DNA from: an uncultured Prevotellaceae bacterium
GTDB taxonomy: Bacteria; Bacteroidota; Bacteroidia; Bacteroidales; Bacteroidaceae
Assembly: GCA_902785945.1 (NCBI GenBank)
Contig: CADAAR010000010.1
Coordinates: 1-60,374, forward strand
Direction: 5' to 3'
Length of the DNA stretch: 60,374 nucleotides
In this document: piece by piece, positions 26,641 through 35,544 of the stretch
How the letters are laid out: each line of letters starts with the position of its first letter
How positions within the stretch are numbered: position 1 is the stretch's first letter
Translations under genes and position numbers: made by a program
Notes under the pieces: generated by a model
What the model was told of the DNA's origin: nothing
Databases searched by the model: none
What the model saw: the letters and a program-made list of their open reading frames with translations, nothing else

Positions 26641-28305
26641 TTATAATCCCCATAAGTTATAGTTCACATCGTAGCCAGCCATCAGGAACCAGTTGGCCAG
26701 CGTCTGCTCATAATTGCGTAAGAGGTAAAGAGGTGCTTCGAGACGTTCCTCGAGCGTCTCTTCGACAGAGGCTGGAGCCGATGCCGCCGGAGCAGCAGTG
26801 ACCTCCACCGGGTCGACGCCCAACTTCAGATAGCTATAAACCCTTGCGAGCATGATCAGGTCGATACCCGAATCCTCGCACATCTCATTGAGGTCGTCGC
26901 TGGTCAAACCAACCTTCCCCAACTTCTCATTGATATTGGGTATGAGGTCGAAGATATTCGCCCTTCTTCTGGCTAAACCGCCTTCATTAACAATCTTCTT
27001 CAAATCGATGCCCAAGCTCTCGAGGGTCTTGATTGCCTTCATCAGATCCATGTCACCCACGACATCGCGGAAATAGCGGTTCTGCTCGTCCTCATAATAG
27101 AGCACGGGCCAGAACTGGATGGCGGCCATCGTCTGGATAGCCCACACAATGCCCGACTGCTGATGCTTCAGTTTGAACACGATGGTACAGGTCTGTAACG
27201 AACTCTTGCCTGGCACTAAGCTGGGTTTGAAGCCCTTGCCTTTCATCCAAGGAATGATGCTTCGTACACTTTGGATGGGTACGTAGTTATCGTGGCGGCT
27301 ATGCTCGATGTAGTAATGCTTGGTGGTGTCGGGTTCCCAGTCTGTGGTAAGACTGATTTCCTTCAGTTTAGCACAGAGTTTCTTGGCGGGCTCACTTTCC
27401 AGATTCATAAATTCGGGTGTCAGCACCTGATTAATGGAATCCATCGATAGCACGCCGATATCCCCAACCACACTTTTGTTCTTGGCCTTGAAATAGTCGA
27501 GAGCCTTCGAGGCAACGGGTTCCTTAAACATGTCCTTGTAATCAATGCCCAGATGATAGTTCTCGTTGACGGAGATGAGCATTAATATCACGTCGGCGAC
27601 ATCATCGCAGGCATCGCGCTTCACATAGATGGAATAAATCTGCTCGAAATCGAGCGGTCCTCCACCCGCAAAGGTCTTGTCGAAGCGGATATCCTTGTAT
27701 TTCTTCTCCGTGTCGGTCAGTTTGGCGGCAAACATACTCTCCGTACCACCTTGTGAGAAGCCCATGTTAAAAAGGAACTTGCCTTGAGGTATATTCTTGT
27801 CCTTGAACAGCTGCTTGGCAGCCAGCAACCCGTCAAGCGCATTACGGCCATTGGTGTCACCGCAGATATAGGATACATTGTGGTCTATCGACGAGCCGTA
27901 GCCGATATAATCGCAGGCTACGACAATGTAATTAGGCCTCAACGGATTCGACAACAAGGCACTGAGATCATTCAGTCCTTTCCCACATTTCGAAGGAACA
28001 TCGTCGGGGGAGCCGACCGTATAATGATTATACATGATGACGCCGTCACAAGGCACACTTCCGTCGAGAATGTCTGACGGAATCATGATGACACCGCTAA
28101 CAGTAACGGCCTTGCCGTCTGCATCGGTAGAGGGATAGTCGTAGACAATCAGTTTCACCTGTCGGGAACCAAACGAGAAATCCCCACCCAGTTTTGCCTT
28201 CGCCGTGTAATCACTCTCGGAGAGGATGCGATAGCTGGCGTCCTGTGCTACACTGGTGAGCACCGAGGCCACAAGTACCAATATGATGATGGTTATCTTT
28301 TTCAT
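26641..28305 (-). CDS. Secreted alpha/beta-hydrolase (lipase/esterase-like)
   Basis: A 554-residue secreted protein. Signal peptide 1-20 (SVLTSVAQ). The alpha/beta-hydrolase core shows GVIMYNHYTVGSPDD, VACDYIGYG and the nucleophile elbow GFSQGG with Ser184, as in secretory lipases. HSRHDNYVP is the likely acid-residue region. The C-terminal ~100 residues are helical, with a Pro/Ala-rich linker (TAAPAASAPAS). The start at 28305 is chosen because of the signal peptide and an upstream AAAGGAGATA ribosome-binding site, a rare strong one here. The substrate is unknown; an ester on a glycan or a lipid is possible. Confidence 0.8.
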   Translation of the reverse strand: MKKITIIILVLVASVLTSVAQDASYRILSESDYTAKAKLGGDFSFGSRQVKLIVYDYPSTDADGKAVTVSGVIMIPSDILDGSVPCDGVIMYNHYTVGSPDDVPSKCGKGLNDLSALLSNPLRPNYIVVACDYIGYGSSIDHNVSYICGDTNGRNALDGLLAAKQLFKDKNIPQGKFLFNMGFSQGGTESMFAAKLTDTEKKYKDIRFDKTFAGGGPLDFEQIYSIYVKRDACDDVADVILMLISVNENYHLGIDYKDMFKEPVASKALDYFKAKNKSVVGDIGVLSMDSINQVLTPEFMNLESEPAKKLCAKLKEISLTTDWEPDTTKHYYIEHSRHDNYVPIQSVRSIIPWMKGKGFKPSLVPGKSSLQTCTIVFKLKHQQSGIVWAIQTMAAIQFWPVLYYEDEQNRYFRDVVGDMDLMKAIKTLESLGIDLKKIVNEGGLARRRANIFDLIPNINEKLGKVGLTSDDLNEMCEDSGIDLIMLARVYSYLKLGVDPVEVTAAPAASAPASVEETLEERLEAPLYLLRNYEQTLANWFLMAGYDVNYNLWGL

Positions 28306-28310
28306 TGCTG

Positions 28311-28320
28311 TATCTCCTTT
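28311..28320 (-). promoter_or_regulatory. Strong Shine-Dalgarno site of the lipase-like gene
   Basis: On the minus strand AAAGGAGATA ends 5 bases before the ATG at 28305. It decides the start against longer in-frame extensions. Confidence 0.8.
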
Positions 28321-28327
28321 CATCTTT

Positions 28328-29416
28328 TTACTTAATAACGCGTTTGTCGGCCTTTCCACCCTGCTGCTCGATATAGATACCGTGCTTAGGCTGACTAACC
28401 TTCTGACCCTTGAGGTCGTAGACACGTCTTACATCATCCCTCTTACTTCTTACATCATCCATGCCAGTGGCTCTCGAAACTACTTTGAACGTTGCTGCCA
28501 CTGGATAGTGGTCTCCCAACGGCTTACCCTCATTCAGATAACCGTCTTTGTCGAGTGAGAAAGAAACAGGCTGTATCTTCGTACCCATCGTGGGGTTGAC
28601 GTAGAGAATCTTGTCGAGGGTTTCCTCGCCTTGTTTGTTCAGCTCCAGGAAGACGTCGGCCACCGTGCCACGGCCAGAATCGTTGATAGCATCGATAAAC
28701 ACGGTCTTCACATCGTCGCGGCTATAGAGGCTGTTCATGTCGCCTACAATGATGATGGGACGTGAGTCCAGATGTTTCAGCACATCTTCCTTCAGCTGTA
28801 CCCACTGCGCCTGACGTGCCTCTTTATCCTTCGTATCTTTCTGTTCGGCCTCATCTTTGTTATCTGAGGCATCCATGTGCATGTTATAGACCACGATACG
28901 GTCGCCGCTCCTGAGCGTCACCTCGTAACGGCGGAAGCCCTTGGTTACCATCTCGTCGAGGGCATGACTGAACTTACCGAAGTTCTGCTGCCAGGGTATA
29001 CGGACAGCAGGCGCCACCGTGAGGTCGTTCTTCCAACAGGCCATCAGTCCGTCGCACTCGAAACGGTGGTTCTGCAGATGCAGATAGTCGATGGTGTGTC
29101 CCACCACATCCACGTCACCTGTCCACTGGTCCATCTTGTAGTCATCCTCAAGTATCACGGAGAGTACGTCGTGATAATTAAAGTCCTCCTGCAGCATCAC
29201 CAGGTCGTAGCCTTTCTTCAGCAGGTACTTACCGATACGTGCCGTACCGCCATTGCCAGGACCCTCGGCATTCACTTTCATCATTAAAATTTTCTGGGGC
29301 AGACCGTCCACATTGAGCGTAGCGATAGAGAACTGATTACCAGTCTCCTGTCCTGTTGCCGTCAGACTACAACAAAAGGTAAGGATGGCAGCTAATGTCA
29401 ATACTACTTTCTTCAT
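28328..29416 (-). CDS. Secreted endonuclease/exonuclease/phosphatase-family hydrolase
   Basis: A 362-residue secreted phosphodiesterase/phosphatase of the DNase-I-like (EEP) fold, the fold shared with bacterial sphingomyelinases. Signal peptide 1-22 (TATGQ). Active-site pieces are ATLNVDGLP (Asn), LQEDF (Glu), YNMHMDA (His), VGDMNSLY (Asp/Asn) and LGDHYPV (Asp-His). The C-terminal tail VYDLKGQKV…HGIYIEQ resembles the tails of the GH5 and of the 133-residue PUL protein. Nuclease, sphingomyelinase or other phosphodiester activity cannot be told apart here. The start at 29416 is set by the signal peptide. Confidence 0.85.
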   Translation of the reverse strand: MKKVVLTLAAILTFCCSLTATGQETGNQFSIATLNVDGLPQKILMMKVNAEGPGNGGTARIGKYLLKKGYDLVMLQEDFNYHDVLSVILEDDYKMDQWTGDVDVVGHTIDYLHLQNHRFECDGLMACWKNDLTVAPAVRIPWQQNFGKFSHALDEMVTKGFRRYEVTLRSGDRIVVYNMHMDASDNKDEAEQKDTKDKEARQAQWVQLKEDVLKHLDSRPIIIVGDMNSLYSRDDVKTVFIDAINDSGRGTVADVFLELNKQGEETLDKILYVNPTMGTKIQPVSFSLDKDGYLNEGKPLGDHYPVAATFKVVSRATGMDDVRSKRDDVRRVYDLKGQKVSQPKHGIYIEQQGGKADKRVIK

Positions 29417-29444
29417 CTTATAATAGATTATTTTATGAAATGCC

Positions 29445-30593
29445 TCATGCCATAGCGGCAAGGTGGTTGATAACAGGATTGGCATACATTGTGAGAATGC
29501 GCTCGCGGAGAAATGCCTCATCCTTGTTTTCGAGAGTAATCTTAGCCAGCTGGCCAGATAGGTATGATTCAAAGCGCTGCTTGTCGGCAGCGGTATAATG
29601 GGCATTGTTTGCCTCATTACCATTGAGTTCGTCGAGAGCGATGTAGTTACAGGGGAAAAGCTCGTAGCCCTTATGGATCTCCTTGTCCATCCGCTCGGCG
29701 AGAACCTTGAAGAAATCGGTCTTGGGCAAATCGGCGAGTTCGTCAATCCAGGTGTTCACCGGTACTGCCGTACGGTAGACCACCCGACCCTTATAGCCGA
29801 AGATGCCTGTCTTCATATTGTCGAGATCGTCCTGACGTGACTTCTTAAACTTCGGGTTGTCGCGTTTCTGCTGAAACTCCTGAGCCTTCAAGTAGTCACA
29901 GGGGTCATACTCGTAGCTGATGGTAAGGGGCACGATATTCAGTTCTTTCAGGTCACCGCCCATCGCCAGCATCTTCAGCACAGCATCCTGGGTACGGTCG
30001 TTGGAATCCTTTGCCCTTCCCTCTCGCTGGGCAATCCAGATATTCTCCTTCTTCTGGGTGACGGCGAAATGGATATAGCGGCTCATGAGTTGCGAGGCGG
30101 CAAGGGTTTCACGGAGCGAGAGCCCCCGACGCACGGTAAAGGCCTTGTTCATGCGGACAAGACGCTTGATCCAGGGATAGATGAGCAGGTTATCGCCAAT
30201 ACCGATCTCGACGGTCGTAGGATAGCCGGCCTCCACGAGTTTCACGTCGAGGAAGGCTGAATCAAGCACGATATCACGATGGTTACTAACAAACGTGTAT
30301 CGTTGTTCGTCTTGCTCATTATGGTCATCGAACTTACAGCCGTCGGTATGTTTGCGGATGATGTAGTTGACGACGGGCTTCATGAAACGCTTCTGGAAAT
30401 CAAGGGGCGTCTTGACACCCGTGAAGGCCAGACGCAGCAATCCGTTGCGCACCGACTTCGGCAGCCACGGGGCAAAGCCCTTCATGATGACATTAAACTG
30501 CCGATCGCTGAGCAAGTCGTCGAAGGCCTGCTTCATCTCCTCCGGCTCATACGGTCTTATCTCGTCAAATTCCTTCAACGCACTCTTCTCCAT
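29445..30593 (-). CDS. 1-acyl-glycerol-3-phosphate acyltransferase-like protein
   Basis: A 382-residue acyltransferase-like protein, probably membrane-associated and acting in phospholipid or lipid A-type acyl transfer. Motif I is seen as SNHRDIVLDSAFL, where the usual HX4D has one extra residue. A motif III-like REGRAKDSNDRTQ and IVPLTISYEYDPCDYLKA follow. The start at 30593 (MEKSALKEFDEI) avoids a long overlap with ddl. It lies 22 bp after ddl in the envelope operon. The exact substrate is unknown. Confidence 0.75.
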   Translation of the reverse strand: MEKSALKEFDEIRPYEPEEMKQAFDDLLSDRQFNVIMKGFAPWLPKSVRNGLLRLAFTGVKTPLDFQKRFMKPVVNYIIRKHTDGCKFDDHNEQDEQRYTFVSNHRDIVLDSAFLDVKLVEAGYPTTVEIGIGDNLLIYPWIKRLVRMNKAFTVRRGLSLRETLAASQLMSRYIHFAVTQKKENIWIAQREGRAKDSNDRTQDAVLKMLAMGGDLKELNIVPLTISYEYDPCDYLKAQEFQQKRDNPKFKKSRQDDLDNMKTGIFGYKGRVVYRTAVPVNTWIDELADLPKTDFFKVLAERMDKEIHKGYELFPCNYIALDELNGNEANNAHYTAADKQRFESYLSGQLAKITLENKDEAFLRERILTMYANPVINHLAAMA

Positions 30594-30615
30594 AGCGGTA
30601 GCAAACTCTCTATTC

Positions 30616-31602
30616 TCAATTAAACTGGTTCTCAACGATATCAGCGAGCACATCCGCCATCTTCAAACCAGCTGCTGCCACCTGCTGGGGAATAAAGCTG
30701 GTAGCGGTCATGCCAGGCGTAGTGTTCACCTCGAGCATCGAGATCTTTCCCTCAGGAGAGATGATATAGTCAATACGGATGATGCCATTACAATGCAGAA
30801 TGTCGTAGATATGCGAGGTGATCTGTGACACACGCTCGGCTATCTCAGGGGCAATACGGGCAGGCGTGATTTCCTGTACCTGACCATTGTACTTGGCATC
30901 GTAATCGAAGAACTCGTTCGATGTCACCACCTCGGTGATGGGGAACACAACGGTCTTCTCACGGGTCTTATAGATACCCTGGGTAATCTCTGTGCCTTCC
31001 AACAGCGACTCCACCATCACCTCAGGACTCTCCATGATAGCCTTGCGGATGGCGGGGGCCAACTGATCCTTACACTTCACCTTCGACACACCGAAGCTAC
31101 TGCCGTCGGCCGCCGGCTTCACAAAACAAGGCATACCGATGCGCTCTTCGATCTCGTCGTCGCTCACCAGTTCCTCGTAGCCCTTGCGAATGAGTAGCGA
31201 GTCGGCCACGCTCACACCAAAACCACGCAGGTAATTGTTCAATACGAACTTATCGAAAGTCAGGGCCTCTACCAACAGACTGCTGGTGGAGTAAGGCAGT
31301 CCTATCAGGTCGAAATAGCCCTGCAGCTTACCGTTCTCGCCCGGTGTACCGTGAATGGTGATATAGGCATAATCGAACTGGCGTTTCTGACCGTTCTCCA
31401 CGAATGAGAAGTCGTTCAGGTCGATCCTCGCCGTCGTACCATCCAGCAGTTCCACGTGCCAGTCCGTGCTCTTGATGTCAACGATATAGACATTGTAACG
31501 TTCCTTGTCAAAGAAGGAATAAAGTCCCTGTGCTGAGCGCAGAGACACATCATGTTCTGATGAGTCGCCACCACAGACGATGGCAATTGTTCTCTTGTTC
31601 AT
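30616..31602 (-). CDS. ddl: D-alanine--D-alanine ligase
   Basis: A 328-residue ATP-grasp enzyme that makes the D-Ala-D-Ala dipeptide for peptidoglycan. The N-terminal CGGDSSEHDVSLRSA, the ATP-grasp VKPAADGSSFGVSKV, and the C-terminal RIDYIISPEGKISMLEVNTTPGMT are all present. It overlaps the RluD-type gene by 4 bp. Length is normal (about 300-360). Confidence 0.95.
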   Translation of the reverse strand: MNKRTIAIVCGGDSSEHDVSLRSAQGLYSFFDKERYNVYIVDIKSTDWHVELLDGTTARIDLNDFSFVENGQKRQFDYAYITIHGTPGENGKLQGYFDLIGLPYSTSSLLVEALTFDKFVLNNYLRGFGVSVADSLLIRKGYEELVSDDEIEERIGMPCFVKPAADGSSFGVSKVKCKDQLAPAIRKAIMESPEVMVESLLEGTEITQGIYKTREKTVVFPITEVVTSNEFFDYDAKYNGQVQEITPARIAPEIAERVSQITSHIYDILHCNGIIRIDYIISPEGKISMLEVNTTPGMTATSFIPQQVAAAGLKMADVLADIVENQFN

Positions 31603-32681
31603 TGTTCTATCTTGCTATTTGTATATTTTCTCCATTTATCTATCAAAGCAGCCATATCCTCGGGCCACTCCGAGGTAAAGTCCATCTGCTGACCTGTGGT
31701 GGGATGCACGAAACCCAATGTCCTGGCATGCAGTACCTGCCTTGGACAGAGCTTGAAGCAGTTCTGGATATAGGCCTTATAGCTGGCCGTACGCTCTCCG
31801 CGCCGGATCTCGCATCCGCCATAGCGTTCATCGCAGAACAACGGATGACCGATATGTTTCATGTGGGCTCGGATCTGATGGGTGCGACCCGTTTCGAGCA
31901 CACATTCCACTAGCGTCACATAGCCATAGCGCTCCATCACCTTATAGTGAGTAACAGCGGGCTTACCGGTTTCCGAGTCGGGCGGGAAGACCTCCATCCG
32001 CAGACGGTCCTTCGGGTCGCGCCCGATGTTGCCCTCTATCCTACCCTCGTCCTCCACGAAGTTGCCCCACACCAAGGCATTGTAACTGCGATGGGTGGTC
32101 TTGTTAAAGAACTGCTTGCCCAATGAGGTCTTGGCATCGGGGGTCTTGGCGATGACCAGCAGACCGCTGGTATCCTTGTCGATACGATGCACCAGTCCCA
32201 CCTCAGGATCATTGGGATCGTAGCTCTCCAGATCCTTCAGGTGCCAGGCGATGGCGTTGACGAGTGTGCCGTTGAAGTTGCCGCATCCCGGATGCACCAC
32301 CATCCCTGCCGGCTTATTGATCACCATCAGCTGGTCGTCCTCATAGACCACCTCCAGAGGAATATCCTCGGGTTCGATGGTGGTATCATAATGCGGACGG
32401 TCGAGCATCAGGGTGATGACATCGCCCGCACGTACCTTATAATTACTTTTAACAGGATTTCCGTTGACATGGATAAATCCGGCATCAGCGGCTTTCTGGA
32501 TTCGGTTACGACTAGAATGGGGCTGGTGTTCTGCCAGGAACTTGTCGATACGTACCGGCACCTGACCTTTATCCACCTCTATACGGAAGTGCTCATACAA
32601 CGTCTCCCCGTCGCCCGATGGCTCACCGGCGTCGAGCAGCTCGTCGTCGTCAAGTTCGATGTCATCCATTACCTCACTCAC
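31599..32681 (-). CDS. rluD: RluA/RluD-family pseudouridine synthase
   Basis: A 360-residue rRNA/tRNA pseudouridine synthase. The S4 RNA-binding domain is at about 40-90 (VRIDKFLAEHQPHSSRNRIQKAADAG) and the catalytic Asp lies in VHRIDKDTSGLLVIAKT; QIRAHMKHIGHPLFCDERYGG ends the core. The first 30 residues are acidic and extra. It overlaps its neighbours on both sides by 4 bp, placing it firmly in the operon. RluD specificity (23S helix 69) is the likeliest but not proven. Confidence 0.9.
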   Translation of the reverse strand: MSEVMDDIELDDDELLDAGEPSGDGETLYEHFRIEVDKGQVPVRIDKFLAEHQPHSSRNRIQKAADAGFIHVNGNPVKSNYKVRAGDVITLMLDRPHYDTTIEPEDIPLEVVYEDDQLMVINKPAGMVVHPGCGNFNGTLVNAIAWHLKDLESYDPNDPEVGLVHRIDKDTSGLLVIAKTPDAKTSLGKQFFNKTTHRSYNALVWGNFVEDEGRIEGNIGRDPKDRLRMEVFPPDSETGKPAVTHYKVMERYGYVTLVECVLETGRTHQIRAHMKHIGHPLFCDERYGGCEIRRGERTASYKAYIQNCFKLCPRQVLHARTLGFVHPTTGQQMDFTSEWPEDMAALIDKWRKYTNSKIEQ

Positions 32682-33370
32682 TGTCCCGTTGCCTCCTTAA
32701 TTTCCTCAAAATCGTCTCTTTCCTCATAGTGGCCGCCAGAGGTCACCTCTGATTCGTCGTCTTCACCCAGACGATATTCTGGCTCTATATAGTCAATCTC
32801 CAAATCGTCGGAATCATAGTCGCCACTACCAATCATCAGGGTCAGCGGCGTGTCAATCGAGATCATGTCGCCCACAGACACCCTGCGTCCACGACACAGG
32901 ATACCATATACCCAGTCTTTCTCGCCAGCCACCAACTTGGGCGGCAACAGTTTGAATCCCATGGCAGCCAACTTGGCCTCCGCCTCACGGAAGCTGCTGT
33001 TATCCACCAGGTCGGGAATGGCGAAAGAAGGAGAAGACGGTGAATTGACAGTCACATAAATGGTATGTCCCGACTTCACCAAGGTGCCAGGGCCGGGATT
33101 CTGCGCCAAGATGCAATTGGCGGGCATTTTCTTGTTATAGCCCGAGTCGGCCACCATGATATTCAGACCGTCCTCCAATATCAGGGTTCTGGCATTGGTA
33201 AACGACATACCCTCAATCTTGGGTACCTTGATGCCTTCACCATGATGGGTATACCACTCCAGGCCGTACTTGACACCCAAGCACAGGGCCACAATCACAA
33301 GTACCATCGCCAGGAGATTACCCAGGAGATAGATGTTCACAAACTTCCCAAAGAAATCCTTTGTCTTCAT
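32678..33370 (-). CDS. Membrane-anchored PASTA-domain protein
   Basis: A 230-residue protein with one N-terminal membrane segment (LLGNLLAMVLVIVALCLGV) and, outside the membrane, PASTA repeats (IKVPKIEGMSFTNARTLILED; SFAIPDLVDNSSFREAEAKLAAMG; a third near WVYGILCRGRRVSVGD). PASTA domains bind peptidoglycan or muropeptides in other proteins. The acidic C-terminal tail (about 180-230) is low complexity. No kinase or transpeptidase domain is attached. It is the first gene of the operon. The ATG at 33370 lies only 5 bases after the -7 promoter element. Confidence 0.88.
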   Translation of the reverse strand: MKTKDFFGKFVNIYLLGNLLAMVLVIVALCLGVKYGLEWYTHHGEGIKVPKIEGMSFTNARTLILEDGLNIMVADSGYNKKMPANCILAQNPGPGTLVKSGHTIYVTVNSPSSPSFAIPDLVDNSSFREAEAKLAAMGFKLLPPKLVAGEKDWVYGILCRGRRVSVGDMISIDTPLTLMIGSGDYDSDDLEIDYIEPEYRLGEDDESEVTSGGHYEERDDFEEIKEATGQ

Positions 33371-33375
33371 GGCTG

Positions 33376-33407
33376 CAAAGTTACGAATAAACGAATGAAA
33401 AACCAAA
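33376..33407 (-). promoter_or_regulatory. Promoter of the PASTA-rluD-ddl operon (leaderless)
   Basis: On the minus strand TTTG (33407-33404), exactly 20 bp, TAACTTTG (33383-33376), then 5 bases and the ATG. The transcript must start at or next to the start codon. Confidence 0.8.
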
Positions 33408-33456
33408 TAAATTTGAGTTTTTCTGAAAGAAAGTAACTTCGGCGAAGCCAAAGATA

Positions 33457-33499
33457 GAAAAAAAAAATAAAAAGAAGCAAAGAAAATCTCTACTTCTTT
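33457..33499 (-). terminator. rpmH intrinsic terminator
   Basis: Downstream of rpmH on the minus strand, AAAGAAG and CTTCTTT pair around a 15-base loop and are followed by TTATTTTTTTTTT. The stem is modest but the T-run is long. Confidence 0.6.
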
Positions 33500-33533
33500 C
33501 TATTTTTACTTCATTTTCTGCGAAAAGGGGAAA

Positions 33534-33689
33534 TTACTTTCCGTGGTTCTCGTCAGAAACAGTTAACTTCTTACGACCTTTGGCGCGACGTGCAGCCAAA
33601 ACGCGGCGACCATTCTTGGTGGCCATTCTCTCGCGGAAGCCGTGCTTGTTTACGCGACGGCGATTGTGCGGCTGAAATGTTCTCTTCAT
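33534..33689 (-). CDS. rpmH: 50S ribosomal protein L34
   Basis: A 51-residue basic ribosomal protein, short enough to be missed by gene callers with a length cut-off. The sequence [18 protein letters not shown], then [22 protein letters not shown], is the universal L34 pattern; the last eight residues (VSDENHGK) are a Bacteroidetes-type tail. It has its own promoter and a terminator, and is divergent from efp. dnaA and rnpA, the usual neighbours in other phyla, are absent. Confidence 0.97.
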   Translation of the reverse strand: MKRTFQPHNRRRVNKHGFRERMATKNGRRVLAARRAKGRKKLTVSDENHGK

Positions 33690-33735
33690 TGCTTTTTTTA
33701 CTATTTATTTGTTACTTTTTCAACGATTTGGGGTG

Positions 33736-33767
33736 CAAAAGTACTCATTTCTTTTGAATTACGCAAA
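33736..33767 (-). promoter_or_regulatory. rpmH: rpmH promoter
   Basis: On the minus strand TTTG (33767-33764), 20 bp, TACTTTTG (33743-33736): a full-consensus Bacteroidetes promoter about 46 bp before the rpmH start. Confidence 0.8.
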
Positions 33768-33817
33768 TTTTTCGGGAAAAAATCGTCATTCGTAATTCAG
33801 AATTCATAATTATTTCG

Positions 33818-33825
33818 TACCTTTG
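33818..33825 (+). promoter_or_regulatory. efp: efp promoter (-7 element)
   Basis: TACCTTTG at 33818-33825 followed by GCACCC-type initiation sequence, 37 bp before the efp start. The -33 region is not well matched. Confidence 0.65.
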
Positions 33826-33862
33826 CACCCGAAAACAATATAAAAGTAACATTTTTAGGTAT

Positions 33863-34429
33863 ATGATTAATTCACAAGACATTAAAAAAGGCACCGCCAT
33901 TCGCATGGATGGTGGTATTTGGGTTTGCATCGATTTCCAGCATCGCAAACCAGGTAAGGGTAACACAATTATGATCATCAAGGTCAAGAACGTTTCTGAC
34001 GGTCGCGTGCTGGAGCGCCGTTTCAACATCGGTGAGAAGCTCGAGGATGTAGTCATCGAGCGTCGTCCCTATCAGTATCTCTATGAGGACCAGAGCGGTC
34101 GTATCTTTATGAACCAAGAGACCTTCGAGCAGATTCCCATCGACAACGAGCTCGTAATCGGTCATGAGTATATGAAGGAGAGTGATATCGTGGAGGTTGT
34201 TTCCGACACCACCGACGGTACGATCCTCTATGCTGAAATGCCTGTTAAGACCAACCTCCGTGTGGTTCACTCTGAGCCCGGCATCAAGGGCGATACTGCT
34301 ACCAACACGCTGAAGCCCGCTACTTTGGAGACTGGCGTTGAGGTACGCGTGCCCCTCTTCATCAACGAGGGCGACCTCATTCAGGTTGACACCCGCGACG
34401 GCAGCTATCTGAACCGCGTGAAAGAGTAA
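33863..34429 (+). CDS. efp: Elongation factor P
   Basis: A 188-residue translation factor that relieves ribosome stalling at polyproline. It has the three-domain length and the loop lysine at the tip of domain I in HRKPGKGNTI (Lys32). The C-terminal OB domain includes VRVPLFINEGDLIQVDTRDGSY. The modification enzyme is not in the window. It is followed with no gap (TAA then ATG) by a glycosyltransferase gene. Confidence 0.96.
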   Translation: MINSQDIKKGTAIRMDGGIWVCIDFQHRKPGKGNTIMIIKVKNVSDGRVLERRFNIGEKLEDVVIERRPYQYLYEDQSGRIFMNQETFEQIPIDNELVIGHEYMKESDIVEVVSDTTDGTILYAEMPVKTNLRVVHSEPGIKGDTATNTLKPATLETGVEVRVPLFINEGDLIQVDTRDGSYLNRVKE

Positions 34430-35515
34430 ATGAAATACTCGATCATCGTCCCCGTATACAATCGTCCGGATGAAGTGGACGAATTACTCGAAAGCCTATC
34501 TAATCAAACACAAAAGGATTTCGAGGTTATTATTGTGGAGGATGGTTCGGTAAAACCTTGCAAGGATGTTTGCGATAAATACGCAGGCATCCTTGCTTTG
34601 CATTATTATGCCAAGGAGAACAGCGGTCCTGGCCAGAGCCGTAACTATGGCGCCGAACGCGCCAACGGCGAATGGCTCATCGTGCTCGACTCCGACGTGG
34701 TCCTGCCCGAAGGCTATCTCGCCGCCGTCGACTCAGCCATCAGTCATCAGCCATCAGACTTCGCGGCTTTCGGCGGTCCCGACGCTGCCCACCCCTCGTT
34801 CACGCCGGTCCAGAAGGCCATCAGCTACTCGATGACCTCTTTCTTCACTACCGGTGGCATCCGTGGCGGCAAAGCCAAGCTCGACAAGTTCTACCCCCGT
34901 TCCTATAACATGGGCATCCGTCGTGATGTCTATCTGAAACTTGGTGGCTTCACGAAGATGCGCTTCGGCGAAGACATCGATTTCTCCTACCGTATCGTCG
35001 AGGCAGGCTATCAGCCACGTCTTTTCCCCGACGCCTGGGTATGGCACAAGCGCCGTACGGACTTCCGTAAGTTTTTCCGTCAGGTATATAACAGCGGCAT
35101 CGCCCGCATCAACCTTGAGAAGCGCCACCCCGGCACCCTAAAGCTCGTCCACCTGCTGCCCACCGTCTTCACGCTTGGCGTCATCGCCTGCATCCTGCTC
35201 TTCGCACTCGGCGCAGCTATGTACGGCTATGGCGAGTGGCTCGATGCCAACAATCTCCGTCCCACCGACAACATGCACCAAGGCGTTGGCTTTGTGTTGT
35301 GCATCCTCGCCCTGTTGCCACTGCTCTTCTACTCCCTCGTCATCTTCATCGACTCCAGCCTCCGCAACCGCAGCCTCTGGGTGGGTCTGCTCTCCATCCC
35401 GGCGGCATTCGTCCAGCTGATGGGCTACGGCCTCGGCTTCATCGAATCCTGGTGGAAACGATGTATTCTGAAGAAAGACGAATTCCAAGCCTTTGAACGA
35501 ACGTTCTACAAATAA
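34430..35515 (+). CDS. Family 2 glycosyltransferase, membrane-bound
   Basis: A 361-residue GT2 enzyme. The GT-A domain (1-250) shows YSIIVPVYNRPDEVDELLESL, VIIVEDGS, GPGQSRNYGAERANGEWLIVLDSDV (the D-x-D-type metal site) and FGEDIDFSYRI. Two or three hydrophobic segments lie near the C-terminus (FTLGVIACILLFALGAAMYG; VLCILALLPLLFYSLVIFI; the run around PAAFVQLMGYGLG). It probably adds sugars to an envelope lipid or polysaccharide on the inner membrane. It starts directly after the efp stop. Donor and acceptor are unknown. Confidence 0.9.
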   Translation: MKYSIIVPVYNRPDEVDELLESLSNQTQKDFEVIIVEDGSVKPCKDVCDKYAGILALHYYAKENSGPGQSRNYGAERANGEWLIVLDSDVVLPEGYLAAVDSAISHQPSDFAAFGGPDAAHPSFTPVQKAISYSMTSFFTTGGIRGGKAKLDKFYPRSYNMGIRRDVYLKLGGFTKMRFGEDIDFSYRIVEAGYQPRLFPDAWVWHKRRTDFRKFFRQVYNSGIARINLEKRHPGTLKLVHLLPTVFTLGVIACILLFALGAAMYGYGEWLDANNLRPTDNMHQGVGFVLCILALLPLLFYSLVIFIDSSLRNRSLWVGLLSIPAAFVQLMGYGLGFIESWWKRCILKKDEFQAFERTFYK

Positions 35516-35544
35516 CATTCACTCATTTAAAAACTTAAATCAAT

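Noticed and set aside
33534-33689. Chromosomal origin region suggested by rpmH and the nearby iteron-like array
   Set aside because: dnaA, rnpA, gidA and clear DnaA-box clusters were not seen; rpmH next to efp is not evidence for oriC in this phylum.
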